Source of the DNA: Isoetes taiwanensis
Taxonomy: Eukaryota > Streptophyta > Lycopodiopsida > Isoetales > Isoetaceae
Assembly (NCBI GenBank): GCA_021234155.1
Contig: JAJEKV010000215.1
Location: forward strand, 186,001 to 250,000
Direction: 5' to 3'
Length of the DNA: 64,000 bases
Below the pieces are notes generated by a model, which searched no databases, was not told the DNA's origin, and worked only from the letters and a program-made list of their open reading frames with translations. Made by a program: the position numbers and the translations under genes. Each line of letters starts with the position of its first letter. Position 1 is the stretch's first letter. Of this stretch, positions 35,378-47,382 are shown piece after piece.

Positions 35378-35640
35378 GAAGCACTGTTGAGGCGAATCAG
35401 GGAGGCCCACAGAGTATAGTTCAAAACTGTTTATAACGATGCATTGTGTATGGCCAAGAAGCCAGCTATAAGCACGATGCGGGTATTACAAAGAACAAGA
35501 GAAGCCCGCTAGATGGCTACATAAACCTATGCGTCTGTTTGTTGGCAGCACCCCCCTTTTGGGAGCTCGCAAGATGCTACACAAGTCCGGGGGCCTCACG
35601 GCCTGAGGGACGTTAATGTATATTCTATTCTATTCTATTG
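35378..35640 (+). repeat. LINE 2 3' untranslated region and (TATTC)n tail
   Basis: A non-coding 3' end with GGGGGCCTCACGGCCTGAGG just before a tail of TATTC pentamers at 35621-35639. A pentanucleotide rather than a poly(A) tail is characteristic of some LINE lineages. The same kind of tail occurs at 55291-55305 at the end of a separate short LINE remnant. Confidence 0.75.
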
Positions 35641-35896
35641 CTTGCTTTAATGCAATCTTCACAAGTAGTCGATCTGTCCGTAACTAGGAACTTCAATTTG
35701 TCAACAATCCAATAGGGAATGCCATCTCTCTCGCAATTTGTGGTATTTTTGTGTAAGTGAAAGTGTATAAGTATCGAGTTGTGAAATCTAGATAGGCCAT
35801 TTACTCGCAGATTTGGATGATCAAGTCATTGTTAAGTAACATTGTAGAAAATGTTATTTTGTTAAAGGGTGCATTGTACCTTTCTTTCGTCATATC

Positions 35897-36484
35897 TTTC
35901 TCAAAAAATTGAGTCACTAGAAGAGCCAATAAATTCCTATCATCGTTTTATCGAACATGCATTAAGAAACAAACCAATCCTTAAAAAATGGCTTATACAA
36001 TTGGATCTCCTTAGCGTATTGAGTAAGTCTAACTAGGTCAACCATTCAGTTCATGCAACAACATTGTATCTTTCTCAAAAAATTGGGCCACTAGAAGAGC
36101 CAATAAATGCCTATCATCATTTTATCAAACATGCATTAAGAAACAAACCAATCCTTAACAAATGGCTTATACAAATTGGATCTCCTTGCATATTGAGTAA
36201 GTTTAATCTAGGTCAACCATTCAATTCATGCAACAACATCATATCTTTCTCAAAAAATTGGGCCACTAGAAGAGCCAATAAATGCCTATCATCATTTTAT
36301 CAAACATGCATTAAGAAACAAACCAATCCTTAACAAATGGCTTATACAAATTGGATCTCCTTGCATATTGAGTAAGTTTAATCTAGGTCAACCATTCAAT
36401 TCATGCAACAACATCATATCTTTCTCAAAAAATTGGGCCACTAGAAGAGCCAATAAATGCCTATCATCATTTTATCGAACATGC
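35897..36484. repeat. satellite with about 175-bp monomers
   Basis: The phrase TTTCTCAAAAAATTG starts units at 35897, 36071, 36246 and 36421, so monomers are 174-175 bp; the fourth stops at 36484. Units 2-4 are nearly identical and the first is more diverged. An open frame across the array (36064-36333) is not coding in any evident way, since 175 is not a multiple of three. The array passes abruptly into the longer satellite at 36485. Confidence 0.85.
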
Positions 36485-39400
36485 CACCCTGGATGCAACC
36501 CCGCACTAGTACTGTCGTTCCGTGCCTTCTGGCATTCTCGGATGTCACGATGTCTAGCTTGGAATGAGACATCGCGATGGGGCAAGTTTGGAATTGGTGC
36601 ATGGAAAGGGTTTTTTTGTTCTCCTCCTCTTCGAACCCTCGAGGAAACCCTACACGCAAGCTCTCAACCACTTCAAAGGCAAGGCGGGCTGCCAAAACAT
36701 AAACCTACAGATTTCGTAGGCTTTAAGTATCGGGCTACCAAAACTGCTCCATCTACTAATCCCACTGTTCAAATGGTAGCTCATGTCCCAAGAAACGTCT
36801 TGAAAAAGAAAAAATGGCCATCCACCATACGGATGTGCCAAACCCCAAATTTCCCCCTTTCCGACGTAGGCGCACAACAGGAAATGAAGTGTTCCTCCAG
36901 TTCGGCAACTCCAGCGAGCTTGAAATGGGGTTTTAACTTCGTGTCTGAATTCGAAGCAACCAATTTACTCCAGAGACCAACTATCATGTCCAATAGAGCC
37001 AAACTCAACTCGCCACGGGCAGCTAGTGGACCTTCTGCTCATGAACCCAATCCCAGCCTAGTGTGCTTATATCGTCTAGACGTAACATGTACTCGGCAAT
37101 TCGGACTTTTGGTCGATCTTCTATTCCTCAAAATTGAGTCCTAGGGTAACTCTGCCGCTCTGGATGCAATGGCGCGCTAGTACTGTCGCATCAGGTGCCT
37201 TCTGACATGCTCGAAGGTCACGATGTCTAGTTTGGAATGAGACATCGCGATGGGGCAAGTTTGGAATTGGTGCCTGGAAAGGGTCTATTTGTTCTCCTTC
37301 TTTTCGAACCCTCAAGGAAACCCTGCACGCAAGCTCTCAACTACTTCAAAGGCAGGGAGGGCTGCCAAAACATAAACCCTACAGATTTCATAGGGCTTAA
37401 GTATCGGGGTGCCAAAACTGCTTCATCTACGAATCCCATCACTCAAATGGTAGCCCATGTCCCAAGAAACATCTTGGAAATGAAAAAATGGCCATCCACC
37501 ATACGGATGTGCCAAACCCCAAATTTCCCCCTTCCCGATGTAGCCGCACGACGGGAAATGAAGTGTTCCTCCAGTTCGGCAGCTCCAACGAGCTTGAAAT
37601 GGGGTTTTGACATCGTCTCTGAATTCGAAACTACCAATTTACTCTAGAGACCAACTATCATGTCCAACAGAGCCAAACTCGACTTGCCACGGGCAACTAG
37701 TGGACCTTCTGCTCATGAACCCACTCCCAGCCTAGTGCACTTATATCGTCTAGACGTAGCATGTACTCAGAAATTCGGACTTTTGGTCGATCTTCTACTT
37801 CTCAAAATTGTGTCCTAGGGTAACTCTGCCACTCTGGATGCAACTGTGCGCTAGTACTGTCATATCAGGTGCCTTCTGGCATGCTCTGAGATCACGACGT
37901 CTAGCCTGGAATGAGACATCGCGATGGGGCAAGTTTGGAATTGGTGCCTAGAAAGGGTTTTTTTTTGTTCTCATCCTCTTCGAACCCTCGAGGAAACCCT
38001 GCAGGCAAGCTCTCAACTATTTCAAAGGCAGGGAGGGCTGCCAAAACATAAACCCTATAGATTGCGTAGGGTTTAAGTATCGGGATACCAAAACTGCTCC
38101 ATCTGCTAATCCCACTGTTCAAATGGTAGCTCATGTCCCAAGAGTCTTGGAAAAGAAAAAATGGCCATCCACCATACGGATGTGCCAAACCCCAAATTTC
38201 CCCCTTCCCGACGTAGGCGCACGATGGGAAATGAAGTGTTCCTCCAGTTCGGCAACCCCAATGAGTTTGAAATTGGGTTTTGACTTCGTGTCTGAATTCG
38301 AAGCAACCAATTCACTCCAGACACTAACTATCAAGTCCAACAGAGCCAAACTCGACTTGCCACAGGCAACTAGTGGACCTTCTGCTCATGAACCCACACC
38401 CAGCCTAGTGCGCTTATATCGTCTAGACATAGTATGTACTCGGAAATCGGACTTTTGGTCGATCTTCTACTCCTCAAAATTGTATCCTAGGGTAACTCTG
38501 CCACTCTGGATGCAACCACCACCTGCTAGTACTATGGCGCTAGGTGCCTTCTGGTATGCTCTAAGGTCACGATGTCTAGCTTGGAATGAGATATCGCGAT
38601 GGGGCAAGTTTGGAATTGGTGCCTGGAAAGGATTTTTTTGTTCTCCTCCTCTTCGAACCCTTGAGGAAACCCTGCATGCAAGCTCTCAATCACTTCAAAG
38701 GTAGGGAGGGCTGCCAAAACATAAACCCTACAGATTTCGTAGGGTTTAAGTATCAGGGTACCAAAGCTGCTCCATCTGCTAATCCCACTGTTCAAATGGT
38801 AGCTCATGTCCCAAGAAACATCTTGGAAATGAAAAAATGGCCATCCACCATACGGATCCATCTGCTAATCCCACTGTTCAAATGGTAGCTCATGTCCCAA
38901 GAAACATCTTGGAAATGAAAAAATGGCCATCCACCATACGGATGTGCCAAACCCCAAATTTCCCCCTTCCCGATGTAGGCGCACGACGGGAAATGAAGTG
39001 TTCCTCCAGTTCGGCAGCTCCAGCGAGATTGAAATGGGCAACCAATTTACTCCAAAGACCAACTATCATGTCCAACAGAGCCAAACTCGACTCGCCACGG
39101 GCAACTAGTGGACCTTCTGCTTATGAACCCACTCCCATCCTAGTGCACTTATATTGTCTAGACGTAGCATGTACTCGGCAATTCGGGCTTTTGGTCGATC
39201 TTGTACTCCTCAAAATTGTGTCCTAAGGTAACTCTGCCACTCTAGATGCAATGGCGCGCTAGTACTGTTGCATCAGGTGCCTTCTGACGTGCTCTGAGGT
39301 CACGATGTCTAGCTTGAAATGAGACATCGCGATGGGGCAAGTTTGGAATTGGTGCCTGGAAATGGTTTTTTTGTTCTCCTCCTTTTCGAACCCTCGAGGA

Positions 39401-39950
39401 AACCGTACACGCAAGCTCTCAACCACTTCAAAGGTAGGGAGTGCTGCCAAACATAAACCCTACAGATGTCGTAGGGTTTAAGTATCGGGGTACCAAAACT
39501 GCTTCATCTGCTAATCCCACCGCTGAAATGCTAGCTCATGTCCCAAGAAACGTCTTGGAAAAGAAAAAATGGCTATCACCATACGGATGTGCCAAACCCC
39601 AAATTTCCCCCTTTCCTACGCAGGCGCATGACGTGAAATGAAGTGTTCCTCCAGTTCGGCAGCTCCAACGAGCTTGAAATGGGTTTTGACTTCGTGTCTA
39701 AATTCGAAGCAACCAATTTACTCCAGAGACCAACTATTATGTCCAACAGAGCCAAACTCGACTCATCAGGGGAAACTAGTGGACCTTCTGCTCATGAACC
39801 CACTCCCAGCCTAGTGCGCTAATATCGTCTAGACGTAGCATGTACTCGGCAATTCGGACATTTGGTCGATCTTCTACTCTCTAAAATTGTGTCATAGGGT
39901 AACTCTACCACTCTGGATGCAACAGTGCACTAGTACTGTCACATTAGGTC
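36485..39950. repeat. satellite with about 671-bp monomers, five and a fraction copies
   Basis: The landmark GGATGCAA or variant occurs at 36491, 37162, 37836, 38508, 39244 and 39915, giving unit lengths of 671, 674, 672, 736 and 671 bp. Unit 4 contains a direct duplication of about 87 bp (two copies of a stretch with CATCTGCTAATCCCACTGTT, at about 38776 and 38863) and a small deletion near 39040. Most units keep an open frame starting MVAHVPRN..L with KKWPSTIRMCQTPNFPLPDV and SSSSAAPTSLKWGFD, up to about 120 codons, and the first gives a 258-codon frame (36368-37144). No family recognised. Confidence 0.85.
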
Positions 39951-40772
39951 TTGTGCCTTAGGTGGAAGCATTCACATTGATCACATATTTTAATAACAAA
40001 TGAATAAGGTCGCTTAAAAGTCTAAACATCAGAATAGGAAAAGAAACGACAAAGTCACAATTTTAATATTCTATCTCTGTTTGAGTTATCCGTAACACCA
40101 TCTCTGTGTATATATAGCGCATTACCAATCCATGTGAGTTCAAAATGGTTATGTCTTATTTCTAGACCTTATAATTAACCTTAGGCAATTTAGGCGGTCC
40201 TATCTGCTTCTAAATGTTTAAGTGTTGATAAGGTGATAAATCGTTAGTTATGCTTTAGATAAAGAGGAGTTTTATAAGGGAATGTAGGTTTGTCCTTCAA
40301 TCCAGATCATGGGATGCAGGTCGACCCTATTTCCATTCTGTTGTTTAGGTAGCAGCACAATATTGCACTCCAGTAAAAAAGAGCAGCGCTATGCTTATTG
40401 TGTATTGACACTTATGAAGGTTGTGCTTTTGAAACATGTGTTGATTGTGCATTTGCTTATGAGCATAAATGCCATTAAATTTGCTATGTTTGCAAGTTGT
40501 TGAACCTTTAGCCCATAAAAGCCCTTTTGCCTCTAAAACCATCTACTAGCATCTGAACAATGAAAACCATTTGTTTACGGTTTCGTAGATTATTATGCAT
40601 TTACCTTCATGCCAATAACTGGAATTACAGAGTCTAATTCATTGAGGTTGTCGTTAAAAAGAACAAATGCTATAGGTTAGGTGGAAGTAAAAATTTGATT
40701 TCGTCGTCCTCCAAATGGGATTGATTTCCACCATTCTGCCACGGATCTACACAGGAGTTTGCTTCACAGGCA
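39951..40772. other. unassigned flank between satellite and duplication
   Basis: AT-rich sequence without a gene I can support. A 64-codon open piece at 40309-40503 is hydrophobic and cysteine-rich and overlaps an equally long open piece on the other strand; neither has features of a real gene. Confidence 0.4.
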
Positions 40773-41418
40773 CATAAGAAGGGCATTTTGGGGTTTGATT
40801 GTAAAGAATCTGCAGAAGTTGGAGACATATGTTCCACTCCTCAAAAACCTTGTTAGAAGGATATATGCAGAAGATCAGAATGCACAAACATGGAGTAATT
40901 GTCCAAACAATGTTCTATTAGGTACAAGATGATTTTAGATTTTGGAAGGTCAAATTTTGATTTTTGAAGTGTCCTTCTTGTTGTAGGTTCTCATTCATTA
41001 GATCTTAGAGCATTTCTATGTTAATAGTATGCCTCCAGATATGTACTCAAACGATTTGCTTGGAAGAAAGTGTTTGACATCCCTTGCTAATTACCTTTCA
41101 GAAAACATGGACTTTGCAAGGTTTGCCTTCAATACATTTATTTTACAATTTTAAAAATATAAGCTCCTATATGTGAGGCCTATGCTTATTGTACTAAACA
41201 AATGCAATTGGTCTTGAGGGGAGTATATTTCAGGTGCTCATTGGAGCTACCATCTGACAGAGCCAATGAAGGAGAATAATAATGTGTTTATTCCAAGCAA
41301 GAGGGTATTGTTGTGCAATAAATCTATACTTAATGTTCATCCAGAAAAAATTGACAACTCAAGTTTATCCTTTTCAGATTATGGAAAGAGGTGTATGCCT
41401 GATATTATTGTACTCTGA
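40773..41418 (+). pseudogene. exon-like blocks of an unidentified gene, partly duplicated
   Basis: After a CTTCACAG acceptor, 40773-40920 is open with IVKNLQKLETYVPLLKNLVR then RIYAEDQNAQTWSNCPN, ending at a GTACAAG donor. After TTAATAG, 41029-41121 reads MPPDMYSNDLLGRKCLTSLA then NYLSENMDFA, ending at a GTTTGC donor. After TATTTCAG, 41235-41418 reads GAHWSYHLTEPMKENNNVFI and ends IIVL-stop. Reading phases do not join cleanly between blocks, so this is a decayed or captured gene. The last two blocks recur in the second copy of the duplication (about 43552-43644 and 43758-43941). No family recognised. Confidence 0.35.
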
Positions 41419-42314
41419 TATAAGATTCAATGGAAAAAAAATTTGAGCATCTTTGTCTTCTGTAGTCTTTGCTTTTGTAATCTCTCATATAAATCAAAAT
41501 ACTGATAATAAGAAAACTTGGATTTAAAAAAAAAAGCTCGAATGAACCATATGCTGAAATATACTAGGAAATATCACAATTTAGAACCATGTAAAAAAAA
41601 ATCACGTTGAACCCTCAAATTTTATTACGCTAATATATTAAGCTTGAATACTATGGTCTCTTATCGTATCACCAAACTTGCCACATGAAGCACACTAAGG
41701 TTGATATCATGAAAAAAGGCACACTAGTTTTTCACATTCAAAATTAGATATATTTACAATATTATTTAGTTGTAATGGTATCATGGAAGAAAAATCATAC
41801 TGGTATATCTAAACCAAGCATAGTTTTATTGATAATTAATCACTATAAAATACCATAACAATTATGCACTAAAATAACAAAGATGATTAATCACTGTAAA
41901 ATATCATGCTAATTACGGATGTAAAATTACAATGTCAATAAACCAAGGATAATAGATGTGATCAAATATCATTCTGATAAACTTGATAAATTAAGTAGTA
42001 GCACATATTATATGTTCAAGTTGTCACAAAAACTAGCTATAAATTATCATCTTTTAATATCATGTGAAAAAACACTATTTGTATGTCATATTATTAAATT
42101 GCATTGATGAACTATATTGTATAACTAGACATGGTTTGTCTACTTTTTGGACCACATACTTGGTATTGATTTTAGGAGTTGGTTTTTACTACGAGATCAT
42201 TAAAAAAAAAGCATATTAATTCAATTTTGGGGGCCTTGTGCTATGTATCATAGACCTTGAAGAGACGAGTGATTCTTTTGCTACAGATGAGATGGCCAAT
42301 TTTTTTTAACCCAG

Positions 42315-42600
42315 ATGATGCATATACAGGCAGATGGCATCCTCTCGGCACATCAAGTTGGAGCAACACGGCCTGACTGCCCTTGTCATCACCTCTTAGT
42401 TCGTTTTAGAGATGCCCTTTCCAGGCTGCACATCCTGCGACATGGCAATCATTTGAAAGGGACCATCTTCTTCGTCCAAGAAGATCTGATCCCAGCACAG
42501 CTCTGAAGACGGAAACAAGAATTATGTTGTGTGCACGAGGCTCACTTGCAATGAAAGTGGGCCATATATAGAGGAGGTCAGGCTATCATTCGAGATCAGT
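42315..42600 (+). pseudogene. LINE ORF1 fragment (copy 1)
   Basis: The frame includes ILSAHQVGATRPDCPCHHLL then VRFRDALSRLHILRHGNHLK then GTIFFVQEDLIPAQL-stop, followed in another frame by KWAIYRGGQAIIRDQ. The order A-HRVGA, RF-x-(10)-R, LKG..I...EDL and K..Y..G..I. is that of the RRM/CTD region of L1-like ORF1 proteins. The piece has no endonuclease or polymerase next to it and lies in the duplicated segment. Confidence 0.6.
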
Positions 42601-43286
42601 GACTATCTGACCCATGGACAGTTTTTGCATAGCCATGTGTGTCCCAGTTTTATTTTGTTTTGGTTCACGCTGTTGCCCTCAAAGGACAATATACTAACCA
42701 TTGCCTATGGATTAAGACTAGAGTTGCCCCCAAAGGGCAATATACTAATCATTGGTTTATGCTTGGAGACTAGGTCAAAGTTTGGAAGGCCTTTGTTGAC
42801 AATATTGGTGTGAAGGTCAAAGCAAATTCATCCTCAAGGTCAACACAAAGCATTCAAGGTCAAACTTCATGAGATGTACTATATTCATGGTCAAACATTG
42901 GATCAAAGGCATATTCTAAAAAACTTTGGGTTAATAAGATTGGAGGACACTCATTTGAAGTTTGGAAGTTACAGTTTGGAAGACCCCATGGTATATGGTT
43001 CTTAGCCTTAGCCATTTTCTCCTTCCCATGTCCATATTTTATTTTACTCCACTTTGCAGATTTTTGCCTCTCAACCATCATTGCATTCTTGCTTAGCCAT
43101 TTTCTCTTTCTATACTCCACTTTCACCTTCATTATGCCTATTACCCATTCCCCATTTATTTTCAAAAGCTACTATTGGCTATCGATTTTCACCACTCTTT
43201 TTGCAAATACTCTTAGCCCAACTTTTCTTTTTTCTCTTTACCACATTAATTTTATCTTATCTTATTTTATCTTATCTTAACATATA

Positions 43287-43550
43287 CAAGAAATTTATCG
43301 CGGCGGCCAAGGCCGCCGCGAACATTTCTCTTTTTCAAAACTGTGCAGTTGGACCCCAGTTAACGTCAACATTCTCTTCTGCAATGGCCAAGTGATTCTA
43401 GATTGATGTGAAGCAACTTCGTAAGATCTTACATTCTAACTCTAATTTAGAAATTACAAAGTACAATATTTAGCTTATTCTTTTAAAAAGTTGGTCAATA
43501 CTTTTTGTTATTGAAGGTTCATGTGTTCACAGACATCAAACATCAAGTAG
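43287..43550 (-). mobile_element. Helitron-like element, 3' 264 bp only (copy C)
   Basis: On the minus strand it ends with the perfect family terminus (hairpin 11-bp stem, AA loop, GATAAATTTCTTG at 43287, then host T). It matches the 3' part of the complete element at 47132-48793 and is cut at 43550 by the duplication breakpoint, not by a Helitron end. The terminus here is better preserved than in its duplicate at 47132. Confidence 0.75.
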
Positions 43551-44689
43551 TATGCCTCCAGATATGTACTCAAACGATTTGCTTGGAAGAAAGTGTTTGA
43601 CATCCCTTGCTAATTACCTTTCAGAAAACATGGACTTTGCAAGGTTTGCCTTCAATACATTTATTTTACAGTTTTAAAAATATAAGCTCCTATATGTGAG
43701 GCCTATGCTTATTGTACTAAACAAATGCAATTGGTCTTGAGGGGAGTATATTTCAGGTGCTCATTGGAGCTACCATCTGACAGAGCCAATGAAGGAGAAT
43801 AATAATGTGTTTATTCCAAGCAAGAGGGTATTGTTGTGCAATAAATCTATACTTAATGTTCATCCAGAAAAAATTGACAACTCAAGTTTATCCTTTTCAG
43901 ATTATGGAAAGAGGTGTATGCCTGATATTATTGTACTCTGATATAAGATTCAATGGAAAAAAAATTTGAGCATCTTTGTCTTCTGTAGTCTTTGCTTTTG
44001 TAATCTCTCATATAAATCAAAATACTGATAATAAGAAAACTTGGATTTAAAAAAAAAAAACTCGAATGAACCATATGCTGAAATATACTAGGAAATATCA
44101 CAATTTAGAACCATGTAAAAAAAAATCATGTTGAACCCTCAAATTTTATTACGCTAATATATTAAGCTTGAATACTATGGTCTCTTATCGTATCACCAAA
44201 CTTGCCACATGAAGCACACTAAGGTTGATATCATGAAAAAAGGCACACTAGTTTTTCACATTCAAAATTAGATATATTTACAATATTATTTATTTGTAAT
44301 GGTATCATGGAAGAAAAATCATACTGGTATATCTAAACCAAGCATAGTTTTCCTTCCTATGTAATTGAGTGTCCAATTTCTGTTCTCCTTCATTTTGTTC
44401 CTTCAAAATTCTTAAAACATGGCACGTGTACTTGTGTGCATTTATTACTTATAAAGATTTATTGCAGCATTTATTGCGGCCACTTAATAACCTTCTTTGC
44501 ATTCATTTTTGCATTCATTGATTATATAAAGCATTTATTGCGGTAACCTCGAATATTTCGTGATGTTGACGTGATTACATGACACGTGTATAGTGTGCAT
44601 TCATTGATTGTAAAGCATTTATTGCGGGCATTAATTTCAGATTTGAGGCATTTATGAGCATTTATGGCGGAGGAAGATATGAGCATTAC

Positions 44690-45182
44690 CATAGGATGAC
44701 ACGTTGCATTCATCGCATTTATGGCAGATTTGTGCACTTTGCATTTATTGCGGCCATTAATACACTTTGCATTTTTTGTGGCCATTAATACGCTTTGAAT
44801 TTATTGCGAATTATCAAAGCACGACATGTGTGCACTTTGCATTTATTGTAGCCATTAATACCTTTTGCATTTATTGCGACCATTAATACGCTTTGCATTT
44901 ATTGCGGCCATTAATACGCTTTGCATTTATTGCGAGTTATCAAAGCACGACATTTGTGCACTTTGCATTTATTGCGGCTATTAATACCCTTTGCATTTAT
45001 TGCGGCCATTAATACGCTTTGCATTTATTGCGGCCATTACTACGCTTTGCATTTATTGCGAGTTATCAAAGTTAACGACATGTGTGCACTTTGCATTTAT
45101 TGCGGCTATTAATACGCTTTGCATTTATTGCAGAATTATCAAAAGCGACATGTGTGCACTTTGCATTTATTGCGGCCATTGG
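44690..45182 (+). repeat. about 28-bp minisatellite in Helitron copy D
   Basis: Units of the type TTTGCATTTATTGCGGCCAT followed by TAATACGC, interrupted by a spacer TTATCAAAGC-ACGACATGTGTGCAC. About a dozen units are recognisable. The reverse complement occurs in copy F (48052-48612) with different unit number and order, so the array expands and contracts between copies. Confidence 0.85.
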
Positions 45183-45370
45183 CAAATTTGTTAGAAGATA
45201 TCAATCCCAATATATATAGAATCTTAATGATATCCATTTTAGGATAATTATGGATATGAAATATATATCGAATGATATTAATGATTACATGCGAGTTGTG
45301 ATATAGGCACTTGGCATAAATATAGCCCTAGATTAGTCATGTGTGTCGATCATCCAACAAAACTCCATCT

Positions 45371-45378
45371 TATAAATA
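45371..45378 (+). promoter_or_regulatory. candidate TATA box of Helitron copy D
   Basis: TATAAATA lies about 90 bp upstream of a possible splice donor (CAAG/GTAAATATT near 45471). The same box, leader and donor are present in copy F (TATAAATA on the minus strand at 47851-47858). Conservation in both suggests a real promoter inside the element, but transcription is not shown. Confidence 0.4.
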
Positions 45379-46144
45379 GAAGGCCTTCTTATTGTCTCGA
45401 CGCATTGAGAGCACTTGAAGAGCTATTGTGAGCGCTTCTCTTCTGCTTCACTAATTGCATGCAAGGTAAATATTCTCCCATTTTGTAATTTCTAAATTAG
45501 AGTTAGAATGTAAGATCTTACGAAGTTGCTTCACATCAATCTAGAATCACTTGGCCATTGCAGAAGAGAATGTTGGACGTTAACTGGGGTCCAACTGCAC
45601 CGTTTTGAAAAAGAGAAATGTTCGCGGCGGCCAAGGCCGCCGCGATAAATTTCTTGTATTGATAATTAATCACTATAAAATACCATAACAATTATGCACT
45701 AAAATAACAAAGATGATTAATCACTATAAAATATCATGCTAATTACGGATGTAAAATTACAATGTCAATAAACCAAGGATAATAGATGTGATCAAATATC
45801 ATTCTGATAAACTTGATAAATTAAGTAGTAGCACATATTATATGTTCAAGTTGTCACAAAAACTAGCTATAAATTATCATCTTTTAATATTATATGAAAA
45901 AACACTATTTGTATGTCATATTATTAAATTGCATTGATGAACTATATTGTATAACTAGACATGGTTTGTCTACTTTTTGGACCACATACTTGGTATTGAT
46001 TTTAGGAGTTGGTTTTTACTACGAGATCATTAGAAAAAAAGCATACTAATTCAATTTTGGGGGCCTTGTGCTATGTATCATAGACCTTGAAGAGACGAGT
46101 GATTCTTTTGCTACAGATGAGATGGCCAATTTTTTTTAACCCAG

Positions 46145-46430
46145 ATGATGCATATACAGGCAGATGGCATCCTCTCGGCACATCGAGTTGGAGCAACACG
46201 GCCTGACTGCCCTTGTCACCTCTTAGTTCGTTTTAGAGATGCCCTTTCCAGGCTGCACATCCTGCGACATGGCAATCATCTGAAAGGGACCATCTTCTTC
46301 GTCCAAGAAGATCTGATCCCAGCACAACTCTGAAGACGGAAACAAGAATTATGTTGTGTGCACGAGGCTCACTTGCAATGAAAGTGGGCCATATATAGAG
46401 GAGGCCAGGCTATCATTCGAGATCAGTGAC
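46145..46430 (+). pseudogene. LINE ORF1 fragment (copy 2)
   Basis: Same fragment as at 42315, in the second copy of the duplication. It lacks one codon (HH to H, from a 3-bp difference) and reads AHRVGATRPDCPCHLL, where the HRVGA is closer to the usual L1 ORF1 motif than the copy 1 sequence HQVGA. Confidence 0.6.
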
Positions 46431-47382
46431 TATCTGACCCATGGACAGTTTTTGCATAGCCATGTGTGTCTCAGTTTTATTTTGTTTTGGTTCACGCTGT
46501 TGCCCTCAAAGGACAATATACTAACCATTGCCTATGGATTAAGACTAGAGTTGCCCCCAAAGGGCAATATACTAATCATTGGTTTATGCTTGGAGACTAG
46601 GTCAAAGTTTGGAAGGCCTTTGTTGACAATATTGGTGTGAAGGTCAAAGCAAATTCATCCTCAAGGTCAACACAAAGCATTCAAGGTCAAACTTCATGAG
46701 ATGTACTATATTCATGGTCAAACATTGGATCAAAGGCATATTCTAAAAAACTTTGGGTTAATAAGATTGGAGGACACTCATTTGAAGTTTGGAAGTTACA
46801 GTTTGGAAGACCCCATGGTATGGTTCTTAGCCTTAGCCATTTTCTCCTTCCCATGTCCATATTTTATTTTACTCCACTTTGCAGATTTTTGCCTCTCAAC
46901 CATCATTGCATTCTTGCTTAGCCATTTTCTCTTTCTATGCTCCACTTTCACCTTCATTATGCCTATTTGCCATACTTGCCCCCTTAGAATTTATATGCCT
47001 AACCCATTTCCCCATTTATTTTCAAAAGCTACTATTGGCTATCGATTTTCACCACTCTTTTTGCAAATACTCTTAGCCCAACTTTTCTTTTTTCTCTTTA
47101 CCACATTAATTTTATCTTATCTTAACATATACAAGAAATTGTCGCGGTGCCAAGGGCCTTGAACATTCTCTTTTCAAAAGCGTGCGGTTGGACCCCAGTT
47201 AACGTCCAACATTCTCTTCTGCAATGGCCAAGTGATTCTATATTGATGTGAAGCAACTTCGTAAGATCTTACATTCTAACTCTAATTTAGAAATTACAAA
47301 GTACAATATTTAGCTTATTCTTTTAAAAAGTTGGTCAATACTTTTTGTTATTGAAGGTTCATGTGTTCACAGACATCAAACA

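Larger units (their letters stand above)
27330..35640 (+). mobile_element. LINE 2: non-LTR retrotransposon with (TATTC)n tail, interrupted by a Helitron
   Basis: The element has an ORF1 (28364-28996), an endonuclease (29302-29620 and 32430-33050), a reverse transcriptase (33315-34615), a C-terminal zinc knuckle (35048-35377) and a 3' tail of TATTC repeats (35621-35639). A 2.8-kb Helitron-like element (29621-32422) sits in the endonuclease. The few stops and frameshifts in the polymerase region suggest it is younger than LINE 1. The 5' end is not fixed; similar composition continues left of 26.1 kb, and the cysteine-rich ORF at 25037 may belong to it. At 27690-27900 the upstream part holds a diverged direct duplication (ACACCAGGACAG and ACACCAAGACAG). 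Confidence 0.8.
41028..43550. repeat. direct segmental duplication, copy 1 (2523 bp)
   Basis: From TATGCCTCCAG to CATCAAGTAG this segment is repeated immediately downstream with only scattered differences. The outer break shares a 3-base TAG with the junction (AATAG before copy 1, AAGTAG at its end). The right 264 bp are the 3' part of a Helitron-like element. Contents: two exon-like blocks, a LINE ORF1 fragment and AT-rich DNA. Confidence 0.9.
44351..45656 (+). mobile_element. Helitron-like element with precisely known insertion site (copy D)
   Basis: It starts TCCTTCCTATGTAATTGAG and ends with the perfect 45-bp family terminus and CTTG. The uninterrupted copy of the duplication has AGCATAGTTTTATTGATAA where this copy has AGCATAGTTT, element, TATTGATAA. 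So insertion was between two T bases with no duplication (or T/A if one T is assigned to the element). Inside are a block of 28-bp tandem repeats, a TATA-like box, a leader with a GGTAAAT donor-like site and the last about 200 bp shared with copies C and F. It lacks the part that in copy F holds a small ORF. No transposition proteins. Confidence 0.85.

Noticed and set aside
36064-36333. 89-codon open frame in the 175-bp satellite
   Set aside because: Frame crosses monomer borders, monomer length is not a multiple of three, and repeated segments are simply translated in changing frames.
43089-43395. Hydrophobic membrane-protein-like frames in the duplicated segment
   Set aside because: They arise from pyrimidine-rich AT DNA, run into the Helitron hairpin and differ between the two copies by frameshifting changes.
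44921-45194. Open frames in the 28-bp minisatellite (HLLRVIKARHLC-type)
   Set aside because: They are translations of the tandem repeat; the reverse complement arrays in copy F give similar frames on the opposite strand.
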